From Pseudomonadota bacterium (lineage in GTDB: Bacteria; Pseudomonadota; Gammaproteobacteria; Acidiferrobacterales; Acidiferrobacteraceae): a stretch of 64,000 nucleotides of DNA. A model generated the notes under the pieces. It did no database searches. It worked only from the letters and a program-made list of their open reading frames with translations, and was not told the origin of the DNA. The DNA is taken from assembly GCA_021794275.1 (NCBI GenBank), contig JAJYRD010000071.1:1-64000 (forward strand), given 5' to 3'. Shown in pieces: positions 23,363-33,053 of the stretch. The translations under genes and the position numbers were made by a program. Every line of letters starts with the position of its first letter. Positions within the stretch are counted from its first letter, which is position 1.

Positions 23363-25165
23363 GTGAGCGAGCGGGACCCCATGGTCAGGCGAGCAGTTCT
23401 AATAGTAGTGATGCTTCTGTTGGGCGCGCTCGCGGCCGCATCGGCCCGCCCGTTGGCCCCCAATCAGGCCTTTCGTTTCCACGCGGCGGTCGCCGATGGC
23501 AAGCTTGTGGTGCGTTGGACCGCCGCACCTGGCTATCACCTCTACCGCAGTCGCATCCATCTGGCGGTCGGGCCGCGCAAGGTTCACCTCGCGCCTTTCG
23601 TGCTCCCCAAGGGGCGCTGGGTCAATGATGCGGCTTTCGGGCACCAACAAGTCTACGAAGGCCGAACCGGTCTTGCGATCCCGTTTGCCGCGCCCCGTGC
23701 CGTCTCCACGATCCAGGTGACGGCGCGCTACCAGGGCTGCGCCAATGCGGGCATCTGCTATCCGCCGCTCACGAAAACTGTCATCCTGAAGGCGCCGCCG
23801 AGCGGTTGGCCGCATGCGGGCGGGCTTGAGCGCGTCGCGTCTGTCACGCCGCCGCCGGCCAAGGGTGCCCCACCCTGGACGACTCTGGCCCTGTTTCTGG
23901 TGGCCGGGCTCGGCCTTGCCTTCACGCCCTGCGTCTTCCCGATGATCCCGATCCTGTCGGCTACCGTGGTCGGCCAATGCCGGGGGCGCGCCCGCCCGTT
24001 CACCCTGTCGCTCGCCTATGTGGCTGGCATGGCCGCGACCTATACGGGCGCTGGTATCGTCGCTGCTCTCACCGGACACTATGTGCAGGCTGCCTTCCAG
24101 AGTCCCTGGGTGCTGTCGGCCTTCAGCGCCCTGTTCGTGGTGCTCGCGCTCTGCATGTTCGGGCTATACGATCTCCAGATGCCGCCAGCGGTGCAGGAGC
24201 GTCTGGGCCGCTTCGGCCAGGGCGGCCAGGTCTTCGGCAGCCTGATCTTGGGGGCCTTTTCCGCGCTGATCGTGGGGCCCTGTGTTGCCGCGCCTCTGGC
24301 TGGCGCCCTGTTGCTCATTTCACGTACGGGCGATGTCCTGTTCGGGGGTCTTGCCCTATTCGCCCTGAGCGTCGGGATGGGCCTCCCGCTGCTTGCCGTC
24401 GGGACCTCGGCGGGCCATTTCCTTCCAAAGGCTGGTCCATGGCTCAATAAGATTCGGGCCATCTTCGGTGTTGTGATGATCGGGGTCGCGATCTGGCTCG
24501 AAAGCCGCATCTTGCCAGGCCCGGTGACCCTGGGCCTCTGGTCCTTGCTTGCCATCATCGCGACTGTGGCCCTGGGCGCGCTCGAGCCCTTGCCCCCCAC
24601 GATGCCGGGCTACGCGCGTGTCGCCAAGGGGCTTGGAGTAGCTGTGCTCGGCTATGGGCTGGTATTGGGCGCAGGCGCCCTGTCTGGGGGTCGAAACCCG
24701 TTAGCCCCCCTCGCGCGTCTCGCGGGCGACGGCGCGGTATCGTCTTTGGGCCCGAAGCTTGTGTTTCAGACCATCCACAGCCAAAGTGGCCTGCGCCGGG
24801 TGCTTGCCACCGCCCGTGGACGGCCGGTTCTAGTGGATTTTTGGGCGTCCTGGTGTGTACAGTGCCGGCGTATGGAGAGGAACACTTTCCGTAACGCCCG
24901 AGTGGCTGCGGCCTTGAGTTCGTTTGTCCTGGTGCGTGCTGACGTCACGCGTGCCGATGGGCGCACCCGGCGTCTGCTCGCCCTCCTGCACGCCTTCGGC
25001 CCCCCCACCCTGGTCCTTTTGAATGGCCGAGGGGCGCGTATCGGACTCTGGCCAGGCTACGCCGGCCCACACGCGCTTCTCGCTCATCTTGCGGATCGCG
25101 TCCCTGCGGGAGGGATGGCGCGCACACAGCCGGCGGATTTGCGCCATAGCGAGGTCACAAATTGA
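23363..25165 (+). CDS. dsbD: Thiol:disulfide interchange protein DsbD
   Basis: N-terminal DsbD domain (YQGCANAGICYPP), CcdA-like TM region (FTPCVFPMIPILSATVVG), C-terminal thioredoxin domain DFWASWCVQCRRMERNTF. Confidence 0.93.
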   Translation: MSERDPMVRRAVLIVVMLLLGALAAASARPLAPNQAFRFHAAVADGKLVVRWTAAPGYHLYRSRIHLAVGPRKVHLAPFVLPKGRWVNDAAFGHQQVYEGRTGLAIPFAAPRAVSTIQVTARYQGCANAGICYPPLTKTVILKAPPSGWPHAGGLERVASVTPPPAKGAPPWTTLALFLVAGLGLAFTPCVFPMIPILSATVVGQCRGRARPFTLSLAYVAGMAATYTGAGIVAALTGHYVQAAFQSPWVLSAFSALFVVLALCMFGLYDLQMPPAVQERLGRFGQGGQVFGSLILGAFSALIVGPCVAAPLAGALLLISRTGDVLFGGLALFALSVGMGLPLLAVGTSAGHFLPKAGPWLNKIRAIFGVVMIGVAIWLESRILPGPVTLGLWSLLAIIATVALGALEPLPPTMPGYARVAKGLGVAVLGYGLVLGAGALSGGRNPLAPLARLAGDGAVSSLGPKLVFQTIHSQSGLRRVLATARGRPVLVDFWASWCVQCRRMERNTFRNARVAAALSSFVLVRADVTRADGRTRRLLALLHAFGPPTLVLLNGRGARIGLWPGYAGPHALLAHLADRVPAGGMARTQPADLRHSEVTN

Positions 25166-25812
25166 GTTCTGTCCGCACCCTTACTACCAGAGGCTCGCTC
25201 CCTGGGCGCCCACACCCCGCCTCGATCCGGACGGCCTCCGCGTCGCTACGGATTCCTGTAGCGCTGCTCCTTGGCCTCTTCTGTGCGGCCGCATGGGCCC
25301 ATGGCGCGTCGGTCGGCGTCAAGCAGGCCCGGCGGCTCGCGCTCTACAGGGCATTGGCGGGGGCGACCGCCATCACCGAGGGGCACGGGCCGCGCGTGGT
25401 CTATGACTTTTTCGACCCTAACTGCCCCTATTGCCATATCCTCTACGAACGGCTGCGGGGTTTGATCGGGCCCTATCATTTGACTGTCCGTGAGATCCCC
25501 GTCGGGTATCTCACGCCCTCCAGCGTAGGCAAGGCGGCGGCCCTCCTTGAGGCGACCCATAAGCGCGCCGCCCTGCAAGCCGCCCAGGCCCATTACTCCT
25601 GGAAGACCGGAAGCTCGATTGCGCCGCGACCGCCGTCCCCCCTCGTCCGGCAGCAGCTCGCCCGAAACCTGAAGCTCGATACGCAAGCCGCGGGCTTTCC
25701 GCTCGTACCGATTCTCGTCTATCAGAAAACCGACGGCACGATCCGCATCGTGAACTCGGGCGCACCTCCGGTTTGGGCTTTGAAGCAGATACTGGCCAGC
25801 ATCAAGGGTTAA
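25162..25812 (+). CDS. DsbC/DsbG-like periplasmic thiol:disulfide protein
   Basis: Signal-like N-terminus; VVYDFFDPNCPYCHILYERLRGLI with CPYC active site; C-term GAPPVWALKQIL. Confidence 0.8.
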   Translation: MSSVRTLTTRGSLPGRPHPASIRTASASLRIPVALLLGLFCAAAWAHGASVGVKQARRLALYRALAGATAITEGHGPRVVYDFFDPNCPYCHILYERLRGLIGPYHLTVREIPVGYLTPSSVGKAAALLEATHKRAALQAAQAHYSWKTGSSIAPRPPSPLVRQQLARNLKLDTQAAGFPLVPILVYQKTDGTIRIVNSGAPPVWALKQILASIKG

Positions 25813-26858
25813 GCGGTGATGCCGCAGGTTTCAGTCTTGGGGTCACGACTCAAAAGGGCCGCCACCGCGGCTTCGGGGCTGCGCCCAGCGAACAGGACCT
25901 GATAGACCTGTTCGGTGATGGGCATATCGATGTCGTTTTCACGGGCCAGGGCGTAAACCTCGCGGGCGCTCGCCACCCCTTCCACGGCCTGTCCGAGCTC
26001 GCCTGTGATGTCGCCAAGCGAACGCCCGCGCGCGAGCGCGAGGCCCACGCGCCGATTGCGCGACAGGTCGTCTGTGCAGGTCAAGACCAGGTCCCCCACG
26101 CCCGACAAGCCCATGAGCGTCTCGGTCCGGCCCCCGACCGCGACGCCGAGACGCAGGAGTTCGGCGAGGCCCCTGGTGATGAGGGCGGCGCGGGCGTTGG
26201 CGCCAAAGCCGAGTCCGTCGCTGATTCCGGCGGCGATCGCCAACACGTTTTTCACCGCACCGCCGATCTCGGCGCCGATGACATCGTCGCTCGTGTAGAT
26301 ACGCAGGCGTTCCCCTCGAAGCCAGGATGCCACGGTCTCGGCCGTCGCGAGATTATCCGACGCCACCGTGAGTGCCGTCGGAAGCCCGGCGGCCACTTCG
26401 CGCGCGAAACTCGGCCCAGTCAATACGGTGGCCGCTTTTCCAGGCCGCACCTCGGCGTGGATCTCCGACAGCCGCTTATGGGTCCCCGACTCGAGGCCCT
26501 TAGTGGCCCACGCCAGCACGGTCCGGTCGTCGCAGAGTGGCGCTAAGGCCCGTAGGACGGTCCTAAAGGCGCCGCTTGGGACCGCCACCATTAGCCCGTC
26601 GCTGGCCTGGCAGACGCGCTTTAGGTCGCTTTCGATCTCCAGGCTGTCGGGAAAACGGACATGCGGAAGGGCCGAGGTATGGACGCGTTCGTGCGCTAGC
26701 CGTGCCATCCGCGCCTCATCCGAGCCCCACAGCAGAACCCGGCGCCCGGGCCGCGCGAGGAGGATGGCGAGCGCCGTACCCCACACCCCCGCGCCCAGAA
26801 CCCCGAGCGTGTCCGACGGCCCAGACTCAGTGGGCGTTCGACCCATCTTGTGCTTCAC
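25809..26858 (-). CDS. gpsA: Glycerol-3-phosphate dehydrogenase [NAD(P)+]
   Basis: LGVLGAGVWGTALAILLARPGRRVLLW; WATKGLE; GPSFAREVAAGLPTALTVAS; GAVKNVLAIAAGISDGLGFGANARAALITRGLAE. Confidence 0.96.
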   Translation of the reverse strand: MKHKMGRTPTESGPSDTLGVLGAGVWGTALAILLARPGRRVLLWGSDEARMARLAHERVHTSALPHVRFPDSLEIESDLKRVCQASDGLMVAVPSGAFRTVLRALAPLCDDRTVLAWATKGLESGTHKRLSEIHAEVRPGKAATVLTGPSFAREVAAGLPTALTVASDNLATAETVASWLRGERLRIYTSDDVIGAEIGGAVKNVLAIAAGISDGLGFGANARAALITRGLAELLRLGVAVGGRTETLMGLSGVGDLVLTCTDDLSRNRRVGLALARGRSLGDITGELGQAVEGVASAREVYALARENDIDMPITEQVYQVLFAGRSPEAAVAALLSRDPKTETCGITA

Positions 26859-27294
26859 CGTCTTGCTTTTGTTGGTAGAGCATCTCGAAGTTGACGGGAT
26901 TGATGAGCAGCTGCGGGAAGCCGCCCTTGCTCACGAGATCGTTCACGACCTCGCGGGCAAACGGCAGCAGGATGTTGGGGCACGCAATTTCCAGGACCTT
27001 CACGAGTTCCTCGTCGGGGACGCCCGTGATGCGGAACACCCCGGCTTGCTTGGTTTCCGTAAGGAACGCGGTGCGCTTATCCATGCGCGCGGTCACGGTC
27101 ACGGCCAACACGACCTCATAGAGTCCTTCGGCGGGGTTTATGGGGCTATGTTCGATCCCAAGCTGCATGTCGACTTCCATCGCCGCTTTTTCGAGAAAAA
27201 TGGCTGGGACGTGCGGGGCCTCAAAGGAGATGTCCTTCACATAAATCTTTTCGAGGCTGAAGACGATTTCCGGGTCCGCGTTTTGATCCGCCAC
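26827..27294 (-). CDS. secB: Protein-export chaperone SecB
   Basis: FSLEKIYVKDISFEAPHVPAIF...CPNILLPFAREVVNDLVSKGGFPQLLINPVNFEMLYQQK. Confidence 0.97.
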   Translation of the reverse strand: MADQNADPEIVFSLEKIYVKDISFEAPHVPAIFLEKAAMEVDMQLGIEHSPINPAEGLYEVVLAVTVTARMDKRTAFLTETKQAGVFRITGVPDEELVKVLEIACPNILLPFAREVVNDLVSKGGFPQLLINPVNFEMLYQQKQDGEAQDGSNAH

Positions 27295-27339
27295 GAGGGC
27301 TCCTTACTTTAAAGTGGTTGAAAGGCCGTTAACCGGGCG

Positions 27340-27597
27340 TCAGAGGCCCAGCAGGGGATCAAGCTCCCCCCTTAGGTCGAGTTGCGCAAGTTCCCGGTAG
27401 CCGCCTATGTGACGGTCACCAATGAATATCTGGGGGACCGTATTCACGCCATGCGCCCGATCGACCATTTCCTGCCGCCGCGTGGGTTCTTCGTCCACAC
27501 GAATCTTTTCGACCGCGACACCCTTTTTTTCGAAAAGGCGCGATGCCATCTGACAGTAGGGACACACGCGCGTAGTGTACATCAAGACCTTTGCCAT
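27340..27597 (-). CDS. grxC: Glutaredoxin 3
   Basis: MAKVLMYTTRVCPYCQMASRLFEKKGVAVEKIRVDEEP...NTVPQIFIGDRHIGGYREL. Confidence 0.95.
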   Translation of the reverse strand: MAKVLMYTTRVCPYCQMASRLFEKKGVAVEKIRVDEEPTRRQEMVDRAHGVNTVPQIFIGDRHIGGYRELAQLDLRGELDPLLGL

Positions 27598-27604
27598 AAG
27601 GACC

Positions 27605-28018
27605 CTACGATACTGTGGGGAGATTCGCGCTGCGCCATGCGGACAGGCCGCCGGCAAGGTTGCGCACGTCGGCAAATCCCTCTTTCCGCAGTATCGCCGC
27701 AGCCCGCGCTGACCGCGCGCCGCTTGCGCAACACACGATGATGGGCTTCTCCTTATATTTTTTCAGCTCCTGGCTGCGTGTCGCCACCTGCCCCAAAGGG
27801 ATGTTGATGGCTCGCGCGATGTGTCCGCTGGTAAATTCTTGAGGTTCGCGAACGTCCACGACCACGGCAGCTTTGCGGTTAAGGATCTGGACGGCCTCCT
27901 GCCCCGTCACCTTTTGGCCGCCCGAAGTCGCGTCGAGGGCGGTGCCCGCCACCAACAGGCCGCCCACGATAACCAACGCCAGAAAGAGGTACCAGTGTGC
28001 AATCACGAACGCAGCCAT
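27605..28018 (-). CDS. Membrane-anchored rhodanese-like domain protein (YibN-like)
   Basis: N-terminal TM helix; VVVDVREPQEFTSGHIARAINIPLGQV...KPIIVCCASGARSARAAAIL. Confidence 0.93.
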   Translation of the reverse strand: MAAFVIAHWYLFLALVIVGGLLVAGTALDATSGGQKVTGQEAVQILNRKAAVVVDVREPQEFTSGHIARAINIPLGQVATRSQELKKYKEKPIIVCCASGARSARAAAILRKEGFADVRNLAGGLSAWRSANLPTVS

Positions 28019-28027
28019 GACGGTCCC

Positions 28028-28372
28028 TCAGCGCGGATCGGGCAAGGTGCAGAAGGCCATGCGCATGGCCCCTATCAGTTGCAGGATGCGGGGGTCTGCG
28101 ATGCGGTAAAAGACCTTGTTTGCGTGTTTGCGCGACGCAAGGATGTCCTTGTCGCGTAAAATGGACAGGTGTTGGGAGATATTGCTCTGCGAAGTGCCCA
28201 CCTGGACTACGATATCTTGTACACTCACCTCCGTGGCGGCGCCCAGAATGCAGAGGATCTTCAATCGCAACGGATGCGCAATGGCCTTCAGCGCCCTTGA
28301 CGCGAGCTGGATGTCATCCTCGTTGGTGATAAGAATGTCCTCCAGCGGCTGGATGATCTCGGAAGGTACCAT
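28028..28372 (-). CDS. ArsR-family transcriptional regulator with two cysteines (candidate BigR/SqrR/YgaV-like persulfide sensor)
   Basis: MVPSEIIQPLEDIL...ALKAIAHPLRLKILCILGAATEVSVQDIVVQVGTSQSNISQHLSILRDKDILASRKHANKVFYRI...MRMAFCTLPDPR. Confidence 0.9.
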   Translation of the reverse strand: MVPSEIIQPLEDILITNEDDIQLASRALKAIAHPLRLKILCILGAATEVSVQDIVVQVGTSQSNISQHLSILRDKDILASRKHANKVFYRIADPRILQLIGAMRMAFCTLPDPR

Positions 28373-28449
28373 ATCGACTCCCTTAGGTCGTAAGGACGAG
28401 TTACGGCCCGGTAAGCCATTACCGGCCGGCTGTCGCCCGAAACAAAACA

Positions 28450-28462
28450 TTATACAATATAA
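28450..28462. promoter_or_regulatory. AT-rich palindrome TTATA-CAA-TATAA in the arsR/gpmI divergent intergenic region, candidate ArsR operator or promoter element
   Basis: Perfect inverted repeat read directly in the divergent intergenic region. Confidence 0.4.
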
Positions 28463-28510
28463 GTGGGATTTAAAAGACCGGACAACGGAATCCCGCCCGG
28501 AGCGCGTTTG

Positions 28511-30058
28511 ATGCCTTTTACACCGAAACCTCTTGTGCTTGTTATCCTCGACGGCTGGGGCCACAGCGATCGGACCGAAAACAACGCCATCGCAGCGGCC
28601 CGCAAACCGTGGTGGGACAAAACGTGGGCGTCTTCCAGCCACAGCCTCATCCAGGCCTCCGAGGCCGCCGTCGGTCTTCCATCGAAGCAGATGGGGAATT
28701 CCGAGGTCGGTCACCTGAATCTCGGGGCCGGCCGGGTCGTTTATCAGGAGTACACGCGGATCAACCGCGCGATCGCCTCAGGGGCCTTTTTTACGAATAA
28801 GACACTGACCGACGCCGTCGATCTGGCTCGCGACAGTCACAAGAGCTTGCATGTGCTCGGGCTGCTATCGCCAGGGGGGGTCCATAGCCACGAAGATCAT
28901 ATCCATGCCATGGTCGAGCTGGCGGTGACTCGTGGTCTGAATCAGGTCTATCTGCACGCCTTTCTCGACGGGCGCGACACGTTACCACAGAGCGCCGGCG
29001 CCTCGCTTACGGCCATGGAGGCCAAATTCGCGGCCCTCGGACGCGGGCGCATCGCCTCCGTCATCGGGCGCTACTATGCGATGGATCGCGACCACAGATG
29101 GCCGCGCATTCAGGCCGCCTACGATCTGCTGACCGCGGCCAAGGCTGACTATCGGGCAGCCACCGCCGCCGAGGCCCTCGCCCAGGCCTACGCGCGAGGG
29201 GAGACGGACGAGTTCGTCAAGGGGACGATCGTGGTCCCGCCGGGCGAGGCCCCGCGCCCGATAGACGACGGTGATGTGGTGGTGTTCATGAACTTTCGTT
29301 CGGATCGCGCGCGCCAGATCAGCCGGCCGTTCGTCGATCCGGCGTTCGACGGCTTTATTCCCACGGCGCGGCCGCGCCTCGGGCGCTTCGTGAGCCTCAC
29401 GGAATACCAGGCCGACTTCAACGTCCCCGTGGCCTTTCCGGCGGCGCGCCTTGTCAACGTCCTCGGGGCTTATCTGGCTGATCTGGGGAAGCGTCAGCTG
29501 CGTGTCGCCGAAACCGAAAAGTACGCGCATGTCACGTTTTTCTTCAACGGCGGGGAGGAGACGCCGTTTGAGGGCGAAGAGCGCGTCCTCGTGCCCTCGC
29601 CGACCGATGTGCCCACTTACAATCGCAAGCCTGAAATGAGCGCCAGCAAGGTTGCCGACGAGGTGATCCGGGCGGTCGCGGCCGGACGCCATGATGTCAT
29701 CATCTGCAACTTCGCCAATCCCGACATGGTCGGGCATACCGGCGATTTTGCGGCGACGGTGTGTGCGATAGAGGCGCTCGACAAATGCCTGGCGCGCGTG
29801 GCTGAGGCCGTGCGGGCGAAAGGTGGAGAGATGTTGATAACCGCGGACCACGGCAATGCCGAGCAGATGCTCGACGCCGAGAGCGGACAGGCCCATACCG
29901 CGCACACTACGAACCCCGTGCCGCTCCTTTATGTGGGGCGCGACGCGCGGATCAATCCGCAGGGCTCCTTGGAAGACGTGGCGCCGACCATGCTGCGCCT
30001 CCTCAACATCACGCCGCCGTCCGAGATGACCGGGCAAGCCCTGATCGAGCTGGCGTGA
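28511..30058 (+). CDS. gpmI: 2,3-bisphosphoglycerate-independent phosphoglycerate mutase
   Basis: PLVLVILDGWGHSDRTENNAIAAARKPWWDK...QMGNSEVGHLNLGAGRVVYQEYTRIN; NFANPDMVGHTGDF. Confidence 0.97.
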   Translation: MPFTPKPLVLVILDGWGHSDRTENNAIAAARKPWWDKTWASSSHSLIQASEAAVGLPSKQMGNSEVGHLNLGAGRVVYQEYTRINRAIASGAFFTNKTLTDAVDLARDSHKSLHVLGLLSPGGVHSHEDHIHAMVELAVTRGLNQVYLHAFLDGRDTLPQSAGASLTAMEAKFAALGRGRIASVIGRYYAMDRDHRWPRIQAAYDLLTAAKADYRAATAAEALAQAYARGETDEFVKGTIVVPPGEAPRPIDDGDVVVFMNFRSDRARQISRPFVDPAFDGFIPTARPRLGRFVSLTEYQADFNVPVAFPAARLVNVLGAYLADLGKRQLRVAETEKYAHVTFFFNGGEETPFEGEERVLVPSPTDVPTYNRKPEMSASKVADEVIRAVAAGRHDVIICNFANPDMVGHTGDFAATVCAIEALDKCLARVAEAVRAKGGEMLITADHGNAEQMLDAESGQAHTAHTTNPVPLLYVGRDARINPQGSLEDVAPTMLRLLNITPPSEMTGQALIELA

Positions 30059-31221
30059 ACGCGGGGGGGCTCCGAAAGCGGCCGCTCACGAATTTGCTCG
30101 GCCGACTCGCCCTGGCCCTCCCCATTCTTTCTGCGCCTTGGGTCGCGTACGCCGGACCCCGACACGATCTGCGACTCCTGCGTTCGCGCGAGGCGGCATT
30201 GCAGCACCATCTCGATAAGACCCTGCGCGAACGCAGCAGGGCCCTCGACGCCTTGCGTCTCGCGGAGGACCGGGTCGCCCGTGCCGAACGGGCGCTCTTG
30301 CGCGCCCGGGCGGCCGTAAGCCGATCGCGGGAGAAGGTGCAGGCCCTCGCCGCGCGCGAGAGCGCCCTGCGCAAGACCGAGGCGCGCGAGCGACATGACA
30401 TCGATCGCCAGGCGCGAGCGGCCTATGCCGCCGGTCGCCAGGGGGCGGCCCAGATCGTCTTTAGTCAGAAAGACCCGCAATTCCTGGCGCGCATGATGAC
30501 CTACTACGGTTACGTCTTGCGCGCGCGGGCGCGGCGTCTTTCGGCCTTGCGGCACACGACGTCGGCCTTGCGGTCCGCGATGGTTGCCGATGCCGCACAG
30601 ACCGCCCGGTTGCGGCAGCGGGCCCGTGTGGAGGCCGGCCAAGCGCACCGTTTCGACGTGGCGCTCGCGCGCCGCTCCGCCGCCGTCGGCGCCCTCGACC
30701 GCCGAGCGCGCTCCAATCGCGCCCGATTGGTGGCCCTGCGCCTGCGCGCGCGCCGCCTGCGCGCCTTGGTGCGACGGCTCCGCCGCCTACCGGCTGTCGC
30801 GGGCCCGATCCCTGAGATGAAGGGCCCGTTCGTCAGATTCCGGGGGCGCCTGCCCATGCCGATTCCGGCGCCCTATCAGGCCCTGCGTGTCGAGAGCGGG
30901 CCCGGGGGGCTCGGCCGCTGGGGGGGCGTGCTCATACCCGGCCAAGCGGGAGAGCCTGTGCGCGCCGTGTTCCCCGGGCGCGTCGTTTACGCAAATTGGT
31001 TGCGCGGCTACGGTTTGTTGTTGATACTGGAAAACGGGGGCGGGTATATGACGCTGTATGGCCATAATCAGACCCTTCTGAAGCATGTAGGGGATGTGGT
31101 TCGCGCCGGGGAGACCATAGCTACCGTCGGAGACAGCGGTGGGTTCTCGCGGCCGGGACTATATTTCGACATCAGCCACGACGGCCAGCCGCTCAATCCC
31201 TTGCTGTGGTTGGCGCGCTGA
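30055..31221 (+). CDS. envC: Murein hydrolase activator EnvC-like (coiled coil plus LytM/M23 domain)
   Basis: Long Arg/Ala-rich coiled coil then VRAVFPGRVVYANWLRGYGLLLILENGGGYMTLYGHNQTLLKHVGDVVRAGETIATVGDSGG; GTG start. Confidence 0.88.
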   Translation: MNAGGLRKRPLTNLLGRLALALPILSAPWVAYAGPRHDLRLLRSREAALQHHLDKTLRERSRALDALRLAEDRVARAERALLRARAAVSRSREKVQALAARESALRKTEARERHDIDRQARAAYAAGRQGAAQIVFSQKDPQFLARMMTYYGYVLRARARRLSALRHTTSALRSAMVADAAQTARLRQRARVEAGQAHRFDVALARRSAAVGALDRRARSNRARLVALRLRARRLRALVRRLRRLPAVAGPIPEMKGPFVRFRGRLPMPIPAPYQALRVESGPGGLGRWGGVLIPGQAGEPVRAVFPGRVVYANWLRGYGLLLILENGGGYMTLYGHNQTLLKHVGDVVRAGETIATVGDSGGFSRPGLYFDISHDGQPLNPLLWLAR

Positions 31222-31246
31222 GCGCATTTTGAGGAGACAGTTTGCG

Positions 31247-32572
31247 ATGAAGAAGAGCCTCACTCGCTACGCCCTGATCTTGCTGGCGGGCGTCTTCCTG
31301 GGGGCCGGTCTTACGATCGAGCGTGCCGTGCAGGCCGATCGGGCCGCGCATGAGCGTGCGACCCTCTCGCACCTCCCGCTGCGCGAGCTTCGAACCTTTG
31401 CCGAGGTTTTCAATATCGTCAAGGCCGAGTACGTCGTTCCTGTCAGCAGCCGCAAATTGATCGACAATGCCTTGCGCGGCATGGTCAACAATCTCGATCC
31501 CCATTCCCAGTACCTCGATCCGCGCCAGTACCGGCACCTCCGCGTCGACACCACCGGACGTTTCGGCGGTGTCGGTCTCGAGGTGACCGAGTACAAGGGC
31601 TTTCTGAAGGTCGTAAGCCCCATCCACGGCACACCTGGAGGGCGTAGCGGCATCAAGCCTGGCGACCTCATCGTTCGCATCAACGGCACCTTTATCCAGG
31701 GCCTGTCGTTGCGCAAGGCGGTCCGGCTTCTGCGCGGGCGCCCGGGATCCACGGTTTCGCTCACGGTCTTGCGCAAGGGGCAGGCCCAACCCCTCACGTT
31801 CCGGCTTAAGCGCCAGATCATAAAGATCCACAGCGTCGCGGGCCGCCTGCTCGCGCCGGGCTACGGCTACCTGCGCATCTCGGAATTTCAGGGAGACACC
31901 GGCCGGGGCGTGACCCGCACCCTAACCCATCTCATCGCCGAGAATCATGGGCCCTTGAAGGGGCTCGTGCTCGATCTTCGCGACAACCCAGGCGGCGTAT
32001 TGAACGCCGCGGTGGCAGTTTGTGACGATTTCATGAATCGTGGCGTCATCGTGAGCACGCGTGGGCGCATCCCGAGCTCGGATGTCGTGTTCCGCGCCCA
32101 CGGGCCGGATTTGTTGCACGGCGCGCCCATGATCGTGCTCGTGAACGGGGGTTCGGCGTCGGCCGCCGAGATTGTTGCGGGTGCGCTCCAGGACAATCGG
32201 CGGGCGGTTGTCATGGGTACCAAGACCTTCGGCAAGGGCAGCGTCCAGACGATCATGCCCATGGGTAACGGGGGCGCCCTGCGTCTCACAACGGCCCGCT
32301 ACTTCACACCCAATGGCCACTCGATCCAGAATCTTGGTATTGCCCCCAATATCGTGGTTCACGAAGGCAAGTACGTGCCGGGCACGCCCAGCGGGTTCCT
32401 GCGCGAGACCAACTTGCCGGGGCACCTCGCAAACCCCAACCCACCGAAGGCATCGCCGAAGGCGCACGCGCTTTCGCCGGTCACGCGCAAGCTGCTCGAT
32501 GAGGACTATCAGCTGCGCGAGGCGTTCGACCTGCTGCAGGGAATATCGGTATTTCGACACTTCAAGGGATGA
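31247..32572 (+). CDS. S41 family C-terminal processing peptidase (Ctp) with PDZ domain
   Basis: GVGLEVTEYKGFLKVVSPIHGTPGGRSGIKPGDLIVRINGT...LVNGGSASAAEIVAGALQDNRRAVVMGTKTFGKGSVQ. Confidence 0.95.
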   Translation: MKKSLTRYALILLAGVFLGAGLTIERAVQADRAAHERATLSHLPLRELRTFAEVFNIVKAEYVVPVSSRKLIDNALRGMVNNLDPHSQYLDPRQYRHLRVDTTGRFGGVGLEVTEYKGFLKVVSPIHGTPGGRSGIKPGDLIVRINGTFIQGLSLRKAVRLLRGRPGSTVSLTVLRKGQAQPLTFRLKRQIIKIHSVAGRLLAPGYGYLRISEFQGDTGRGVTRTLTHLIAENHGPLKGLVLDLRDNPGGVLNAAVAVCDDFMNRGVIVSTRGRIPSSDVVFRAHGPDLLHGAPMIVLVNGGSASAAEIVAGALQDNRRAVVMGTKTFGKGSVQTIMPMGNGGALRLTTARYFTPNGHSIQNLGIAPNIVVHEGKYVPGTPSGFLRETNLPGHLANPNPPKASPKAHALSPVTRKLLDEDYQLREAFDLLQGISVFRHFKG

Positions 32573-32576
32573 CGTC

Positions 32577-33053
32577 ATGGCACGCAAGGACGGTTTGCCG
32601 ATCAAGATCCGACCACTCCATCCCACCGATCTCCCGGGGGTGATGTTGCTCCATCGGGAGCTCGGGTGGAATCCCGCTTTCAAGGCCGATGGAAGCACGC
32701 TCGGTCAACGCCTAGCCGCGCTGATCACTGAGGAAAACGCGCTCTTGCTCGTGGCTGAGCATGACCGCGCGGTGGTCGGTTACGTCCATGGCGAGATCGT
32801 CACCCATCTCCTCTTCGCCGGCCGCGAACTCTATGTGACGGAGCTTTTCGTCATCGCGGAGGCGCGTGGGCGAGGAGTGGGAAAGGCGCTCATGGCAGCG
32901 ATCGAGAGCGAGGCGGCAGCCCGTAAATGTTTCCGCATAAGCGTCCTGAATAGCCGCGAACGCGACTCCTATCGGCGCGGCTTTTATCCTTCGCTCGGCT
33001 ACGAAGAGCGGCCGAGCGTGGCGAGCTTCACGAAGCGGCTGGACTGGGGCTGA
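32577..33053 (+). CDS. GNAT family N-acetyltransferase
   Basis: IKIRPLHPTDLPGVMLLHRELGW...ELYVTELFVIAEARGRGVGKALMAAIESEAAARKC; start ATG 32577. Confidence 0.85.
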   Translation: MARKDGLPIKIRPLHPTDLPGVMLLHRELGWNPAFKADGSTLGQRLAALITEENALLLVAEHDRAVVGYVHGEIVTHLLFAGRELYVTELFVIAEARGRGVGKALMAAIESEAAARKCFRISVLNSRERDSYRRGFYPSLGYEERPSVASFTKRLDWG

